DNA of 64,000 nt from Methylopumilus sp003533095. Its GTDB lineage: Bacteria > Pseudomonadota > Gammaproteobacteria > Burkholderiales > Methylophilaceae. The stretch lies in the NCBI GenBank assembly GCA_963977845.1, contig CAXBPZ010000002.1:1-64000 (forward strand), in the 5' to 3' direction. The position numbers were made by a program, and so were the translations under genes. A model generated the notes under the pieces. The model saw nothing but the letters and a program-made list of their open reading frames with translations, had not been told where the DNA came from and did no database searches. Positions 16,261 to 24,949 of the stretch are shown one piece after another; position 1 is the first letter of the stretch, and the number at the start of each line of letters is the position of its first letter.

Positions 16261-16707
16261 GTGAAATGCCCATTCTGTGGAACTGATGATACCCAAGTCG
16301 TTGACTCAAGAGTAAACGATGAAGGTAATTCAATTCGCCGACGACGACGTTGTTCAGAATGCGATAAACGTTTTACTACATACGAATCAGTTGAGCTCAC
16401 TCTTCCTCAAGTAGTGAAGCAAAACGGCAAACGAGAAGACTTTAGTCGAAATAAACTTCATCAATCATTTAGTCGTGCGCTTCACAAACGTCCTGTGCCT
16501 GTTGAGTATATTGATCAAGCGATTGAAAGAATCATACAAAAAGTTTTAGCATATGGTGAGAAAGAAATTACTGCGCGTGAATTAGGCGAAAATGTCATGC
16601 ACGAATTAAAAAAAATGGATAAGGTAGCTTATATTCGTTTCGCTTCAGTTTATAGAAGTTTTTCAGATGTAGAAGACTTTCATGATGTTATTCGCGACCT
16701 TGATTAA
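16261..16707 (+). CDS. nrdR: NrdR, ribonucleotide reductase regulator
   Basis: A 148-residue repressor with an N-terminal zinc ribbon (Cys3, Cys6, Cys31, Cys34 in CPFC and CSEC) and an ATP-cone domain from about residue 48 (PQVVKQNGKREDFSRNKL). It senses ATP/dATP and represses nrd genes. The start codon is GTG, required because the protein begins directly with the zinc ribbon. It lies 20 bases after glyA and abuts ribD: the ribD ATG follows the nrdR stop directly. This is a common proteobacterial order. Confidence 0.96.
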   Translation: MKCPFCGTDDTQVVDSRVNDEGNSIRRRRRCSECDKRFTTYESVELTLPQVVKQNGKREDFSRNKLHQSFSRALHKRPVPVEYIDQAIERIIQKVLAYGEKEITARELGENVMHELKKMDKVAYIRFASVYRSFSDVEDFHDVIRDLD

Positions 16708-17790
16708 ATGAACTTTCATTCACCTCAATTTTTCATGAGTGAAGCTTTGAGGCTTGCAGAAAAAGCTTTATTCACAACATCACCCAATCCGAGAGTCGGC
16801 TGCGTCATTGTTCAAAATAATGAAATTATAGGTCGTGGCTATCATGTTAAAGCAGGTGAGTCGCACGCCGAAGTGATTGCGTTAAAAGAAGCAGGAAGTA
16901 AATCAGAAGGTAGTGATGTATATGTCACATTAGAGCCATGCTCTCATACAGGTAGAACACCTCCGTGCGTGGACGCTTTAATTAAAGCTAAAGTTAAAAA
17001 AGTATTTATTGCTATGCAAGATCCCAATCCTTTAGTTTCCGGGCAAGGCATTCAAAAATTAAAAGAAGCTCATATTGAAGTTGAGGTTGGGGTGATGGAA
17101 GCGCAAGCGCAACAACTAAATATAGGCTTTGTTTCCCGTATGACAAAGAAGCTACCTTATGTAAGAGCTAAACTTGCAGCTTCCTTAGATGGAAAAACTG
17201 CACTTCATAATGGCAAGAGTCAATGGATTACAGGCGATGCCGCAAGAGCGGATGTTCAATACTGGCGTGCTTCATCATGCGCTATTGTCACCGGTATTGG
17301 CACGGTGCTCTATGACAATCCAAAACTTTCTGTAAGGCTTTATGAAAATGCACGCCAACCTTTACGTGTCGTAATAGATTCAGAATTAAAAATTCCATTA
17401 GATGCGAACATCCTGCATGAAAAACCTTTGCTTGTAGTTTATGCTAATGACAAGCAAAAAAAATTATCACAATTAAAAGCGTTAGGTATTGAGTGTGTTC
17501 AATTAGATGATAATGGCAAAGTTAATCTATCAGCTCTTCTTAAAATGCTTGCTGAGCGTGAAATAAATGAAGTATGGCTTGAAGCAGGTGAGGGATTAAA
17601 TGGTGCATTCTTAAAAGCTAATTTAATTGATGAGCTCATAATTTATTATGCCCCAGTAATCTTAGGTTCAGAAGCTAAAGGTATGTTTACATTGCCGCCT
17701 TATGAAAATCTAGAAAATAAAATTTCCACGACACTCATGGATCATCGCTGGGTTGGCCAAGACCTTAGAATGCGTTTCAAATTAAAGTAA
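16708..17790 (+). CDS. ribD: RibD, bifunctional riboflavin deaminase/reductase
   Basis: A 360-residue enzyme with two domains. The N-terminal pyrimidine deaminase has the zinc site His53-x-Glu55, Cys78 and Cys87 (SHAEV, EPCSHTGRTPPC). The C-terminal reductase starts at about residue 150 (VRAKLAASLDGKTA). It carries out the second and third steps of riboflavin synthesis from GTP. It is directly adjacent to nrdR. The frequently linked ribE/ribBA/ribH genes are not in this window; a TatD gene follows instead. Confidence 0.96.
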   Translation: MNFHSPQFFMSEALRLAEKALFTTSPNPRVGCVIVQNNEIIGRGYHVKAGESHAEVIALKEAGSKSEGSDVYVTLEPCSHTGRTPPCVDALIKAKVKKVFIAMQDPNPLVSGQGIQKLKEAHIEVEVGVMEAQAQQLNIGFVSRMTKKLPYVRAKLAASLDGKTALHNGKSQWITGDAARADVQYWRASSCAIVTGIGTVLYDNPKLSVRLYENARQPLRVVIDSELKIPLDANILHEKPLLVVYANDKQKKLSQLKALGIECVQLDDNGKVNLSALLKMLAEREINEVWLEAGEGLNGAFLKANLIDELIIYYAPVILGSEAKGMFTLPPYENLENKISTTLMDHRWVGQDLRMRFKLK

Positions 17791-17799
17791 TCATTCGTA

Positions 17800-18597
17800 A
17801 TGCTTATCGATAGCCACTGTCATCTGGATGCATTAGAGTTTAATCAAGAGCAAGATATCATTGTTAAACTTGCACTTGAACATGGCGTTGAAAAAATTAT
17901 TGTTCCTGCAGTAAATCGAAAAAGTTTTGATGACGTTATTAATCTTAGAAAAAAATTTCCTAATTGTTTTTATGCTTTAGGTTTTCATCCCATGTATATC
18001 AATGATATGAAAGATGATGATCTCGATACGCTGCAAACTTATTTAAAAACATATGAACCTGTCGCAGTGGGAGAAATTGGCTTAGATTTTTTTGTGACAA
18101 AAGACAATCAATCACTTCAAGAAGAAATTTTTGTGACACAGTTAAAATTAGCAAGTAAGTTTGATTTGCCTGTCATTATGCATGTAAGACAAGCGATTGA
18201 TGATGTGCTTAAAAATTTAAGACGTTATCCAGTGAAGGGCGGTATTGCACATGCTTTTAATGGCAGTATGCAACAAGCTCATGCTTTTATCGAGTTAGGA
18301 TTTAAATTAGGCTTTGGGGGTGCGATGACATATAAAAGAGCAACACACATTCAGGCTTTAGCAAAATCATTGCCTATCGAGTCGATTGTGTTAGAAACTG
18401 ATGCGCCTGATATTCCGCCGTCCTGGTTAGGGCATGAAGGGCGGAATTCACCTAAAGAGTTAAATCAAATTGCAATTTTTTTTGCTGAATTGCGCGGGAT
18501 GGATTTAACATCAGTGATTGAGATATCACATCAAAATACACTCGATGCACTCCCTAAAATAGTGCAGTTATGCACATCTTCTAAGAACTTACATTAA
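17800..18597 (+). CDS. TatD-family metal-dependent deoxyribonuclease
   Basis: A 265-residue TIM-barrel hydrolase of the TatD/YcfH family. Metal-binding His6 and His8 are in IDSHCHLDA, with AVGEIGLDFF, PVIMHVRQA, and the C-terminal VLETDAPDIPP. TatD enzymes have 3'-5' exonuclease activity and act in DNA repair or degradation. The gene is nine bases after ribD and ends the operon. A short perfect hairpin (18612-18626) follows the stop. Which paralogue (TatD, YcfH or YjjV) it represents is not resolved. Confidence 0.88.
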   Translation: MLIDSHCHLDALEFNQEQDIIVKLALEHGVEKIIVPAVNRKSFDDVINLRKKFPNCFYALGFHPMYINDMKDDDLDTLQTYLKTYEPVAVGEIGLDFFVTKDNQSLQEEIFVTQLKLASKFDLPVIMHVRQAIDDVLKNLRRYPVKGGIAHAFNGSMQQAHAFIELGFKLGFGGAMTYKRATHIQALAKSLPIESIVLETDAPDIPPSWLGHEGRNSPKELNQIAIFFAELRGMDLTSVIEISHQNTLDALPKIVQLCTSSKNLH

Positions 18598-18730
18598 GTG
18601 CAAGCAAAAATCCTAATGGAATTAGGCACATAAGTTAACTCATTGATTTTAAATAATTTTTATTTAGCTTAAAAAATAAGCGATTTAAAAAAACGTATAT
18701 AAATTCAAGAGTTATAAATTTATGTCAGCT

Positions 18731-18751
18731 TTATCCACAAAGTTATCCACA
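18731..18751 (+). promoter_or_regulatory. Two tandem DnaA-box consensus sequences
   Basis: TTATCCACA occurs twice in direct repeat, at 18731-18739 and 18743-18751, each an exact match to the DnaA box TTATNCACA. They lie next to an AT-rich tract, the arrangement seen in replication origins and in DnaA-titration or DnaA-regulated sites. The second copy also forms part of a hairpin (TCCACA with TGTGGA at 18757-18762), followed by a T-run, so a terminator role is an alternative. Confidence 0.55.
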
Positions 18752-18791
18752 GATTTTGTGGAGATGTTTTTTTATCAAAACGGGTTGACAC

Positions 18792-18808
18792 TGGATAATT
18801 TTTATCCA
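18792..18808. repeat. TGGATAA / TTATCCA inverted repeat
   Basis: Perfect seven-base arms (18792-18798 and 18802-18808) around a TTT loop. Each arm is a truncated DnaA box (TTATCCA). It sits 41 bases after the tandem boxes and just downstream of a TTGACA hexamer (18785-18790). Confidence 0.5.
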
Positions 18809-18891
18809 TTAAAAGAAAGCTTATTTTGAGGTGAATTGGCATTAAAACCTCTGAAATCCCTTTTCCTCTCTGAGTAATCTAAAAACTTCAA

Positions 18892-18920
18892 TTGTGAGAC
18901 ACATAGCTTTAAAGTAAAAT
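18892..18920 (+). promoter_or_regulatory. Candidate sigma-70 promoter for pyrG
   Basis: TTGTGA (18892-18897) and TAAAAT (18915-18920) are spaced by 17 bases, ending 34 bases before the pyrG ATG. The match to -35/-10 consensus is fair and the position fits. Confidence 0.45.
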
Positions 18921-18954
18921 AGACTCCCGTCAGCAATTATTTAAAAGCCTTTCC

Positions 18955-20598
18955 ATGACCAAATATGTGTTTGTTACTGGCGGTGTTGTTTCTTCCTTGG
19001 GGAAGGGTATCGCAGCCGCTAGTCTCGGCGCAATTCTAGAGTCACGTGGCATCAAAGTGACGATGCTAAAACTTGATCCCTACATTAATGTCGACCCAGG
19101 TACGATGAGCCCATTTCAACATGGTGAAGTCTTTGTGACGGATGATGGCGCTGAAACCGATCTTGATCTTGGTCATTACGAGCGTTTTATATCAGCGCGT
19201 ATGGGTAAGAAAAATAATTTTACGACAGGTCAGATATACGATTGTGTGATTCGTAAAGAGCGTCGCGGTGAATATTTAGGTAAAACCGTTCAAGTCATTC
19301 CCCATATTACAGATGAAATTAAATTACATATTAAAAATGGCGCAACTGGCGCTGATGTTGCTATCGTTGAAGTTGGCGGTACGGTAGGTGACATTGAGTC
19401 ACTTCCTTTTCTAGAGGCTATTCGCCAAATTGGATTTGAAGAAGGCCGTGAAAACGCTTGCTATATTCATCTCACCTTACTTCCTTTTATTTCAACAGCA
19501 GGTGAATTAAAAACAAAACCAACACAGCATTCTGTTAAAGAATTAAGAGAGATTGGTATTCAGCCAGATATTTTAATTTGTAGAGCTGATCGTGCTATTC
19601 CAGATGATGAAAGAAAGAAAATAGCTTTATTTACAAACGTTGCACCTGAAGCAGTGATTTCTGCGGTTGATTCAGATTCCATTTATAAAATACCAAGCTT
19701 GCTCCATCAACAAATGATTGATGAAATTGTTTGTCATAAATTAAATATTTTGGCAAAACCCGCAGATCTTTCAAGTTGGGACAAAATTACCGATGCGTTG
19801 AAGCACACAAAACATCATGTAGATATTGCATTCGTTGGTAAGTATGTAGATTTGACTGAGTCATACAAATCACTCACGGAAGCATTGATTCACGCAGGAA
19901 TACATACATCATCAAAAATAAAAATTCATTATCTTGATTCAGAAGAAATTGAAAAAAGTGGCACTAAAGCATTAGCAGATATGGATGCCATTTTAGTGCC
20001 TGGTGGTTTTGGTAAAAGAGGTACAGAAGGCAAAATTAAAGCAATTCAATTTGCACGTGAAAATAAAATTCCATATTTAGGTATTTGTTTAGGTATGCAA
20101 TTAGCTGTTGTTGAATTTGCAAGACATAAAGCCATGCTTAAAAATGCAAACAGTACTGAATTCGATCAAGATGCTCAGCATCAAGTGATTGGATTAATTA
20201 CCGAATGGAAATCATCTGAAGGTACAATTGAAAAAAGAGATGACTCCTCAGACCTAGGTGGCACAATGAGATTGGGCGCACAGAAGTGTCCAATCGAATC
20301 TGGAACTTTAGCGCATAAAATTTATGGAGCTGAAGTAAATGAACGTCATCGTCATCGTTACGAAGTAAATAACCATTACGTAGATCAATTAATTAAAGCA
20401 GGCCTCATAGTTTCAGCTAGAACACCTTTTGAGCAGCTTTGTGAAATCATTGAATTGCCTCAAGATCAACACCCTTGGTTTGTGGGCTGTCAGTTCCATC
20501 CTGAATTTACTTCCAATCCAAGAACAAGCCATCCATTATTTAAAGCCTATATTCAAGCCGCACTAAAATACAAACAATCTAAAGGAAGTGCATCATGA
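18955..20598 (+). CDS. pyrG: CTP synthase
   Basis: A 547-residue amidotransferase that makes CTP from UTP, ATP and glutamine. The synthase domain starts MTKYVFVTGGVVSSLGKGI and includes the P-loop and the CTP-feedback region. The glutaminase domain carries the nucleophile in LGICLGMQLAV and the catalytic His/Glu in FHPEFTS. Length is standard. It begins an operon with kdsA: the two overlap by four bases (ATGA). This is followed by eno and ftsB, the order usual in betaproteobacteria. Confidence 0.98.
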   Translation: MTKYVFVTGGVVSSLGKGIAAASLGAILESRGIKVTMLKLDPYINVDPGTMSPFQHGEVFVTDDGAETDLDLGHYERFISARMGKKNNFTTGQIYDCVIRKERRGEYLGKTVQVIPHITDEIKLHIKNGATGADVAIVEVGGTVGDIESLPFLEAIRQIGFEEGRENACYIHLTLLPFISTAGELKTKPTQHSVKELREIGIQPDILICRADRAIPDDERKKIALFTNVAPEAVISAVDSDSIYKIPSLLHQQMIDEIVCHKLNILAKPADLSSWDKITDALKHTKHHVDIAFVGKYVDLTESYKSLTEALIHAGIHTSSKIKIHYLDSEEIEKSGTKALADMDAILVPGGFGKRGTEGKIKAIQFARENKIPYLGICLGMQLAVVEFARHKAMLKNANSTEFDQDAQHQVIGLITEWKSSEGTIEKRDDSSDLGGTMRLGAQKCPIESGTLAHKIYGAEVNERHRHRYEVNNHYVDQLIKAGLIVSARTPFEQLCEIIELPQDQHPWFVGCQFHPEFTSNPRTSHPLFKAYIQAALKYKQSKGSAS

Positions 20599-21431
20599 GA
20601 CTATGCAACTTTGATGTTGGATTAAATCACCCGTTATTTTTAATTGCAGGTCCTTGTGTGATTGAATCTGAAGCAATGACTTTAGATGTTGCAGGCCAAT
20701 TAAAAGAAATAACTGCATCACTTAACATCCCATTTATTTTTAAATCTTCTTATGACAAAGCCAATCGAAGTTCAAATAAAACTTTTAGAGGTTTTGGGAT
20801 TGATGAAGGATTAAGAATTTTGTCTGAAGTGAAAAAGCAAATTGGTGTGCCAGTTTTAACAGATGTGCATGATCAATTTCAAGTAAGCCAAGTTGCAAGT
20901 GTTGTAGATGTACTTCAAACACCAGCCTTCTTGTGTAGACAAACTGATTTTATTTCAGCTGTTGCCACCTCAGGAAAACCTGTAAATATTAAGAAGGGTC
21001 AATTTTTAGCACCAGGTGATATGAAGCAAGTTGTCACAAAAGCTAAAGAAGCTAACGGCGGTCTCGATAACATTATGGTCTGTGAACGAGGTGCATCCTT
21101 TGGATACAACACACTGGTCTCAGACATGAGAAGTTTGTCTATTATGCGAGAAACAAATTGTCCTGTCGTATTTGATGCAACGCATTCAGTTCAACAGCCT
21201 GGTGGTCAAGGCGATAAGAGTGGAGGGCAAAGTGAATTTGTTCCTGTTCTTGCAAGAGCTGCTGTTGCGAGCGGTATCTCAGGTATTTTTATGGAAACAC
21301 ATCCTAATCCAAAAGAAGCTTTATCTGATGGCCCTAATGCATGGCCACTTAAAAAAATGAAAGCACTGCTTGAAGTGTTGGCTGAAATTGATCGGTCAGT
21401 TAAAAAAGCGGGTTTCATCGAGATGTCTTAA
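20595..21431 (+). CDS. kdsA: 3-deoxy-D-manno-octulosonate 8-phosphate synthase
   Basis: A 278-residue aldolase condensing phosphoenolpyruvate with arabinose-5-phosphate to make KDO-8-P for lipid A/LPS. Visible motifs are LIAGPCVIESE, FKSSYDKANRSS, VLTDVH, and FDATHSVQQPGG. The Asn of KANRSS marks the metal-independent class. The start overlaps the pyrG stop, so translation is coupled. Its presence implies a Gram-negative LPS-bearing envelope. Confidence 0.97.
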   Translation: MRLCNFDVGLNHPLFLIAGPCVIESEAMTLDVAGQLKEITASLNIPFIFKSSYDKANRSSNKTFRGFGIDEGLRILSEVKKQIGVPVLTDVHDQFQVSQVASVVDVLQTPAFLCRQTDFISAVATSGKPVNIKKGQFLAPGDMKQVVTKAKEANGGLDNIMVCERGASFGYNTLVSDMRSLSIMRETNCPVVFDATHSVQQPGGQGDKSGGQSEFVPVLARAAVASGISGIFMETHPNPKEALSDGPNAWPLKKMKALLEVLAEIDRSVKKAGFIEMS

Positions 21432-21459
21432 ACAATTAACCGTAAACGAAGGAAAAAGA

Positions 21460-22746
21460 ATGAGTTTTGTGAAACAAATTATTGCTCGAGAAGTTATTGA
21501 TTCAAGAGGAAATCCCACTATAGAAGCTGATGTTTTATTAGATTCTGGTGTGATGGGAAGAGCAATGGTGCCATCAGGTGCTTCCACAGGAAGTAAAGAA
21601 GCGATCGAGCTCCGTGATGGCGATGCAAAACGTTATTTTGGTAAAGGTGTCTTAAATGCAGTAAAGCATGTGAACACTGAAATTGCTAAAGCGGTAGTTG
21701 GTCTTGATGTAGATGATCAAACATTGATTGATCAAACCATGATTGAATTAGACGGCACAGAAAATAAGGGCCGTTTAGGTGCTAATGCCATTCTCGCCGT
21801 ATCTATGGCCTCAGCAGTTGCTGCAGCAAAAAATTCTAATTTACCTCTTTATCGTTATCTCGGTGGCTCAAGCTCAATGCAATTACCCACACCCATGATG
21901 AATGTCATCAATGGTGGTGCGCATGCGGATAATAGTGTGGATATGCAAGAGTTTATGATTATTCCTGCTGGACGACCTACATTTAGAGAAGCGATGCGAT
22001 GCGGTGCAGAAGTTTTTCAAGCACTCAAAAAAACATTAAGTAAAAAAGGATTTTCAACAACTGTAGGTGACGAAGGAGGTTTTGCACCTAACCTCCCATC
22101 TAATGAATCAGCTATACAAATGATTATGGAAGCGATCTCTCAGGCTGGATATGAGCCAGGCCGTGATGTTTATCTTGGCCTTGATTGTGCAAGTACAGAA
22201 TTTTATAAAGATGGTAAATATCATCTCGCCTCAGAAAATCTATCTTTATCAAGCGAACAATTTACAGATTATCTAGCAACATGGTGTGATAAATACCCAA
22301 TTATTAGTATTGAAGATGGTATGGCTGAATTTGATTGGGATGGTTGGCATGTTTTAACGCAAAGATTAGGTAAGCATATTCAACTTGTAGGCGATGATCT
22401 TTTTGTAACAAACCCTAAAATTCTAGATGAAGGTATTAAACGTAAAGTTGCTAATTCTGTTTTAATTAAAGTGAATCAAATTGGAACACTCACTGAAACC
22501 TTTGAGACGATTGCAATGGCTAAAAAAGCAAAATATACCGCTGTCATTTCTCATCGTTCAGGAGAAACGGAAGATACAACAATTGCTGATTTAGCAGTTG
22601 CTACAAATGCGTTACAAATTAAGACAGGATCGCTTTCTAGATCAGAGCGTATTGCAAAATATAATCAACTGCTTCGCATAGAAGAGGAGCTGGGAACAGC
22701 CTCATCTTACGCCGGGCTTTCTTGTTTTTATCAATTGAATAAATAA
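21460..22746 (+). CDS. eno: Enolase
   Basis: A 428-residue enolase interconverting 2-phosphoglycerate and phosphoenolpyruvate. The start MSFVKQIIAREVIDSRGNPT and its ribosome site (AAGGA) define the ATG at 21460; the open frame extends further upstream into kdsA, but that part is not enolase. Catalytic motifs GDEGGF, SIEDGMAEFDWDGW, LIKVNQIGTLTE and SHRSGETED are intact. It follows kdsA by 28 bases and precedes ftsB by six. Confidence 0.98.
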   Translation: MSFVKQIIAREVIDSRGNPTIEADVLLDSGVMGRAMVPSGASTGSKEAIELRDGDAKRYFGKGVLNAVKHVNTEIAKAVVGLDVDDQTLIDQTMIELDGTENKGRLGANAILAVSMASAVAAAKNSNLPLYRYLGGSSSMQLPTPMMNVINGGAHADNSVDMQEFMIIPAGRPTFREAMRCGAEVFQALKKTLSKKGFSTTVGDEGGFAPNLPSNESAIQMIMEAISQAGYEPGRDVYLGLDCASTEFYKDGKYHLASENLSLSSEQFTDYLATWCDKYPIISIEDGMAEFDWDGWHVLTQRLGKHIQLVGDDLFVTNPKILDEGIKRKVANSVLIKVNQIGTLTETFETIAMAKKAKYTAVISHRSGETEDTTIADLAVATNALQIKTGSLSRSERIAKYNQLLRIEEELGTASSYAGLSCFYQLNK

Positions 22747-22752
22747 CATCAC

Positions 22753-23076
22753 ATGAAATCCTTAACTGCTATTTTTGTAGTCTTAGTAGTGTTATTGCAA
22801 TACCCATTATGGTTTGGTAAAGGAAGTTGGTTTCGCGTATGGAATTTGAATCATCAAATTGAAGTGCAGAAAAAAACAAATACGGATAATCAGATCAGAA
22901 ATAATGTATTGAATGCTGAAGTAACTGATCTCAAACAAGGCTTCTCAGCCATTGAGGAGAGGGCGCGTAATGAACTTGGCATGATTAAGCAAGATGAAAT
23001 TTTCTTCCAGGTAACAAATCATGAAAAGGATAAGAAAGATAACGAGATTCCCAGTAGCGCACCATCCAACCACTAA
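22753..23076 (+). CDS. ftsB: FtsB, divisome coiled-coil protein
   Basis: A 107-residue bitopic membrane protein. A single N-terminal segment (residues 3-20) is followed by WFGKGSWFRVWNL and a heptad-type coiled coil (about 30-72). The ERARNELGMIKQDEIFFQV end is typical of FtsB/DivIC. It joins FtsL and FtsQ in the division complex. The usual gene order is eno-ftsB. The C-terminal ~20 polar residues are variable. Its last four bases overlap the convergent ygfZ stop. Confidence 0.93.
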   Translation: MKSLTAIFVVLVVLLQYPLWFGKGSWFRVWNLNHQIEVQKKTNTDNQIRNNVLNAEVTDLKQGFSAIEERARNELGMIKQDEIFFQVTNHEKDKKDNEIPSSAPSNH

Positions 23077-23993
23077 TCAAATCTTTTTTGGTCTTCTGAG
23101 AAAATTTCAATTAATTCATTTTTAATAAAAAGTGCTTCATGCGCTTGATCGACTCTTAACTCAATCAGTAAATTTGTTTTTTCATTATTGTCCTTGGCTG
23201 ATCTTACAAGCTGACCTATGTCTTCACCATTTCTACTTAAGATTTTATCTCCAGGGATAAAATCGCTTGCTGATTTAACAAAAGCACGATACATCCGTCT
23301 TTTAACTTTTCCTAAGTAGTGGGTTCGCGCAACAATTTCCTGCCCTGTATAACACCCTTTTTTAAAATTAATACCCTCGATTAAATCCATATTTAAAGAC
23401 TGAGGAATAAATGCTTCTTGAGTCGTGGGGTAAATATCAGGTATACCATCTAGGATATTTAAATTATTCCAATCATCAACACTCATGGTTGAATATTTAA
23501 CAAAATTAAGCTTTATAAATTCACTCACTTTGAAAGCTTCACCCATCAGTTGATATCGCTCACCATCTTGTCCTAAGCGCATAATTATTAGGTCATGGTA
23601 TTGAACAATATCTAGGTGATTTTTCGGGATTTTAATATCACGCTCAATAAGTGCTTGAGAGCCCACAAAACCAATTGATATAAACGTTTCTTCAAGTAAA
23701 TTTAATGAAACTTTTGCACGAAGAACGTACATCTTAAGTTTTTTAAGTATGGATTCTTTGATGGAACTGTCTAATTGTATGTGAATTGCATCATAAGCTG
23801 CATAGCACAGCATAAAAGCTAATAATCTACCTTTTGGATTACAAAAGCCAGCATAAAGAGCCTTACTTTGTGATATCAGATTAATATCTTGTGTGAGTTG
23901 CCCTTGCAAGAATTGAATTCGATCATCACCTTCGACTTTTATCGTCGAAGTTTTATCAAGAACAATAAATTTATTTTCTTCGCTTGATGACAT
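23073..23993 (-). CDS. ygfZ: YgfZ-type folate-binding Fe-S maintenance protein
   Basis: A 306-residue protein related to the glycine-cleavage T-protein fold, with the diagnostic KGCYTGQEIVARTHYLGKVK. YgfZ (IBA57-like) uses a tetrahydrofolate-binding site and the conserved Cys of KGCYTGQE to help assemble or repair 4Fe-4S clusters. Its ATG lies 23 bases inside the 3' end of mxaL, so it is translated as part of the mxa transcript. That link to a methanol-dehydrogenase maturation cluster is unusual and may reflect genome compaction. Confidence 0.93.
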   Translation of the reverse strand: MSSSEENKFIVLDKTSTIKVEGDDRIQFLQGQLTQDINLISQSKALYAGFCNPKGRLLAFMLCYAAYDAIHIQLDSSIKESILKKLKMYVLRAKVSLNLLEETFISIGFVGSQALIERDIKIPKNHLDIVQYHDLIIMRLGQDGERYQLMGEAFKVSEFIKLNFVKYSTMSVDDWNNLNILDGIPDIYPTTQEAFIPQSLNMDLIEGINFKKGCYTGQEIVARTHYLGKVKRRMYRAFVKSASDFIPGDKILSRNGEDIGQLVRSAKDNNEKTNLLIELRVDQAHEALFIKNELIEIFSEDQKRFD

Positions 23994-24945
23994 ATTGCTT
24001 TATTTGTTTTATCGAAATAAATCGAAGACTAAAAATAATACCCGCAAGAGAGGCAAAAAACCATTTGAGATGGAAGTCTGCTTTATCTTGCCAAGCAGGC
24101 TTCTGTTTTTTCATAGCACTTAGTATATTTAATACTGAATCGCCCCTTACATAAATCCCATTAATTTGTTTTGTAATATCTTTTAAGTAAGCCTCATCTA
24201 ATTTAGACATATAGCGATCACTTTCACCACCTGCTACATGATCATCTCGCGCACCAATATTTGCTTCTGAAATTTGTGCGATACCTGGTTGCAAAGCAAA
24301 GCTTTCATTTGACCAATAGCCAATAAGTTGATTTTTACCATCTAATTTTGGAATAGGAGCACCTTTAAAACTCCCAATACCTACAATCACCCAATCATTA
24401 CCGCCTTGAAATTGAGAAAGATCTCTTGTATTAAATGCGTGAAGCTTTGGGGCTTCTTCACCATCAGTTAAATAAACGACTTGAGAATTTTCTGGAAAGC
24501 TTCTAATTAAACGCGCTAAATTAAAAAAAGATTCTCGAATGCGAGAGTTTCCTGACCAACCTGAACGCCAATCTAAATGGTCAATTGTATCTTCAATGGC
24601 GTCAAAATTTTCGCAGACTTCAATAGGCGTATATGCGGCTGCTACACTCACACCTACGAACATGCCAATACTTACTTTTGTGCCACAGGGCAATTCAGAC
24701 ATAATTTCATGAAGAGTATGCTTCATGTATTCAAGTCTAGAGACAGGTTTATTCATGACAGTCATATCAATCGTATTCATACTTTGTGAGATATCAGTCA
24801 CAAACATATAGTTATAGATATTATGTTTGAGTGGTATTGATGGATTGATAATGGCAAGCATCATAAATCCAATGGATAATACAAGTGAGACCGTATCAAA
24901 ACCGAGATTAGACCTCGATTTTATTTTATTAAACCATGCTTTCAT
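23971..24945 (-). CDS. mxaL: MxaL, vWA-domain methanol dehydrogenase accessory protein
   Basis: A 324-residue protein with two flanking membrane segments (about 19-34 and 293-311) and a periplasm-facing von Willebrand A domain. The MIDAS motif is Asp51-x-Ser53-x-Ser55 (VTDISQSM), and VVYLTDGEEAP is the second metal-site strand. Identification as MxaL rests mainly on its position at the end of an R-S-A-C-K-L series. In Methylorubrum, MxaA, K and L are needed for calcium loading of the MxaFI methanol dehydrogenase. Its 3' end overlaps ygfZ by 23 bases. Confidence 0.88.
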   Translation of the reverse strand: MKAWFNKIKSRSNLGFDTVSLVLSIGFMMLAIINPSIPLKHNIYNYMFVTDISQSMNTIDMTVMNKPVSRLEYMKHTLHEIMSELPCGTKVSIGMFVGVSVAAAYTPIEVCENFDAIEDTIDHLDWRSGWSGNSRIRESFFNLARLIRSFPENSQVVYLTDGEEAPKLHAFNTRDLSQFQGGNDWVIVGIGSFKGAPIPKLDGKNQLIGYWSNESFALQPGIAQISEANIGARDDHVAGGESDRYMSKLDEAYLKDITKQINGIYVRGDSVLNILSAMKKQKPAWQDKADFHLKWFFASLAGIIFSLRFISIKQIKQYVIKRRK

Positions 24946-24949
24946 AGGT

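Larger units (their letters stand above)
18598..18954. other. 357-base intergenic region, AT-rich with DnaA boxes
   Basis: This is the longest gene-free stretch of the window. In order it holds a perfect hairpin CCTAAT-GGA-ATTAGG (18612-18626), a very AT-rich tract (about 18640-18722), two DnaA-box consensus copies, a hairpin with T-run, a TTATCCA inverted repeat, and a promoter before pyrG. I see no ORF worth calling and no tRNA fold. It may be only a terminator/promoter region, or a DnaA-binding locus. Confidence 0.6.

Noticed and set aside
18598..18954. tRNA or small RNA gene in the largest gap
   Set aside because: No cloverleaf, TTCGA-type loop or long GC-rich stem is seen; only short hairpins and DnaA-box-like repeats.
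21370..21459. Upstream extension of the enolase frame
   Set aside because: The frame is open into kdsA, but the encoded residues do not belong to enolase, and a good ribosome site plus the family N-terminus mark the ATG at 21460.
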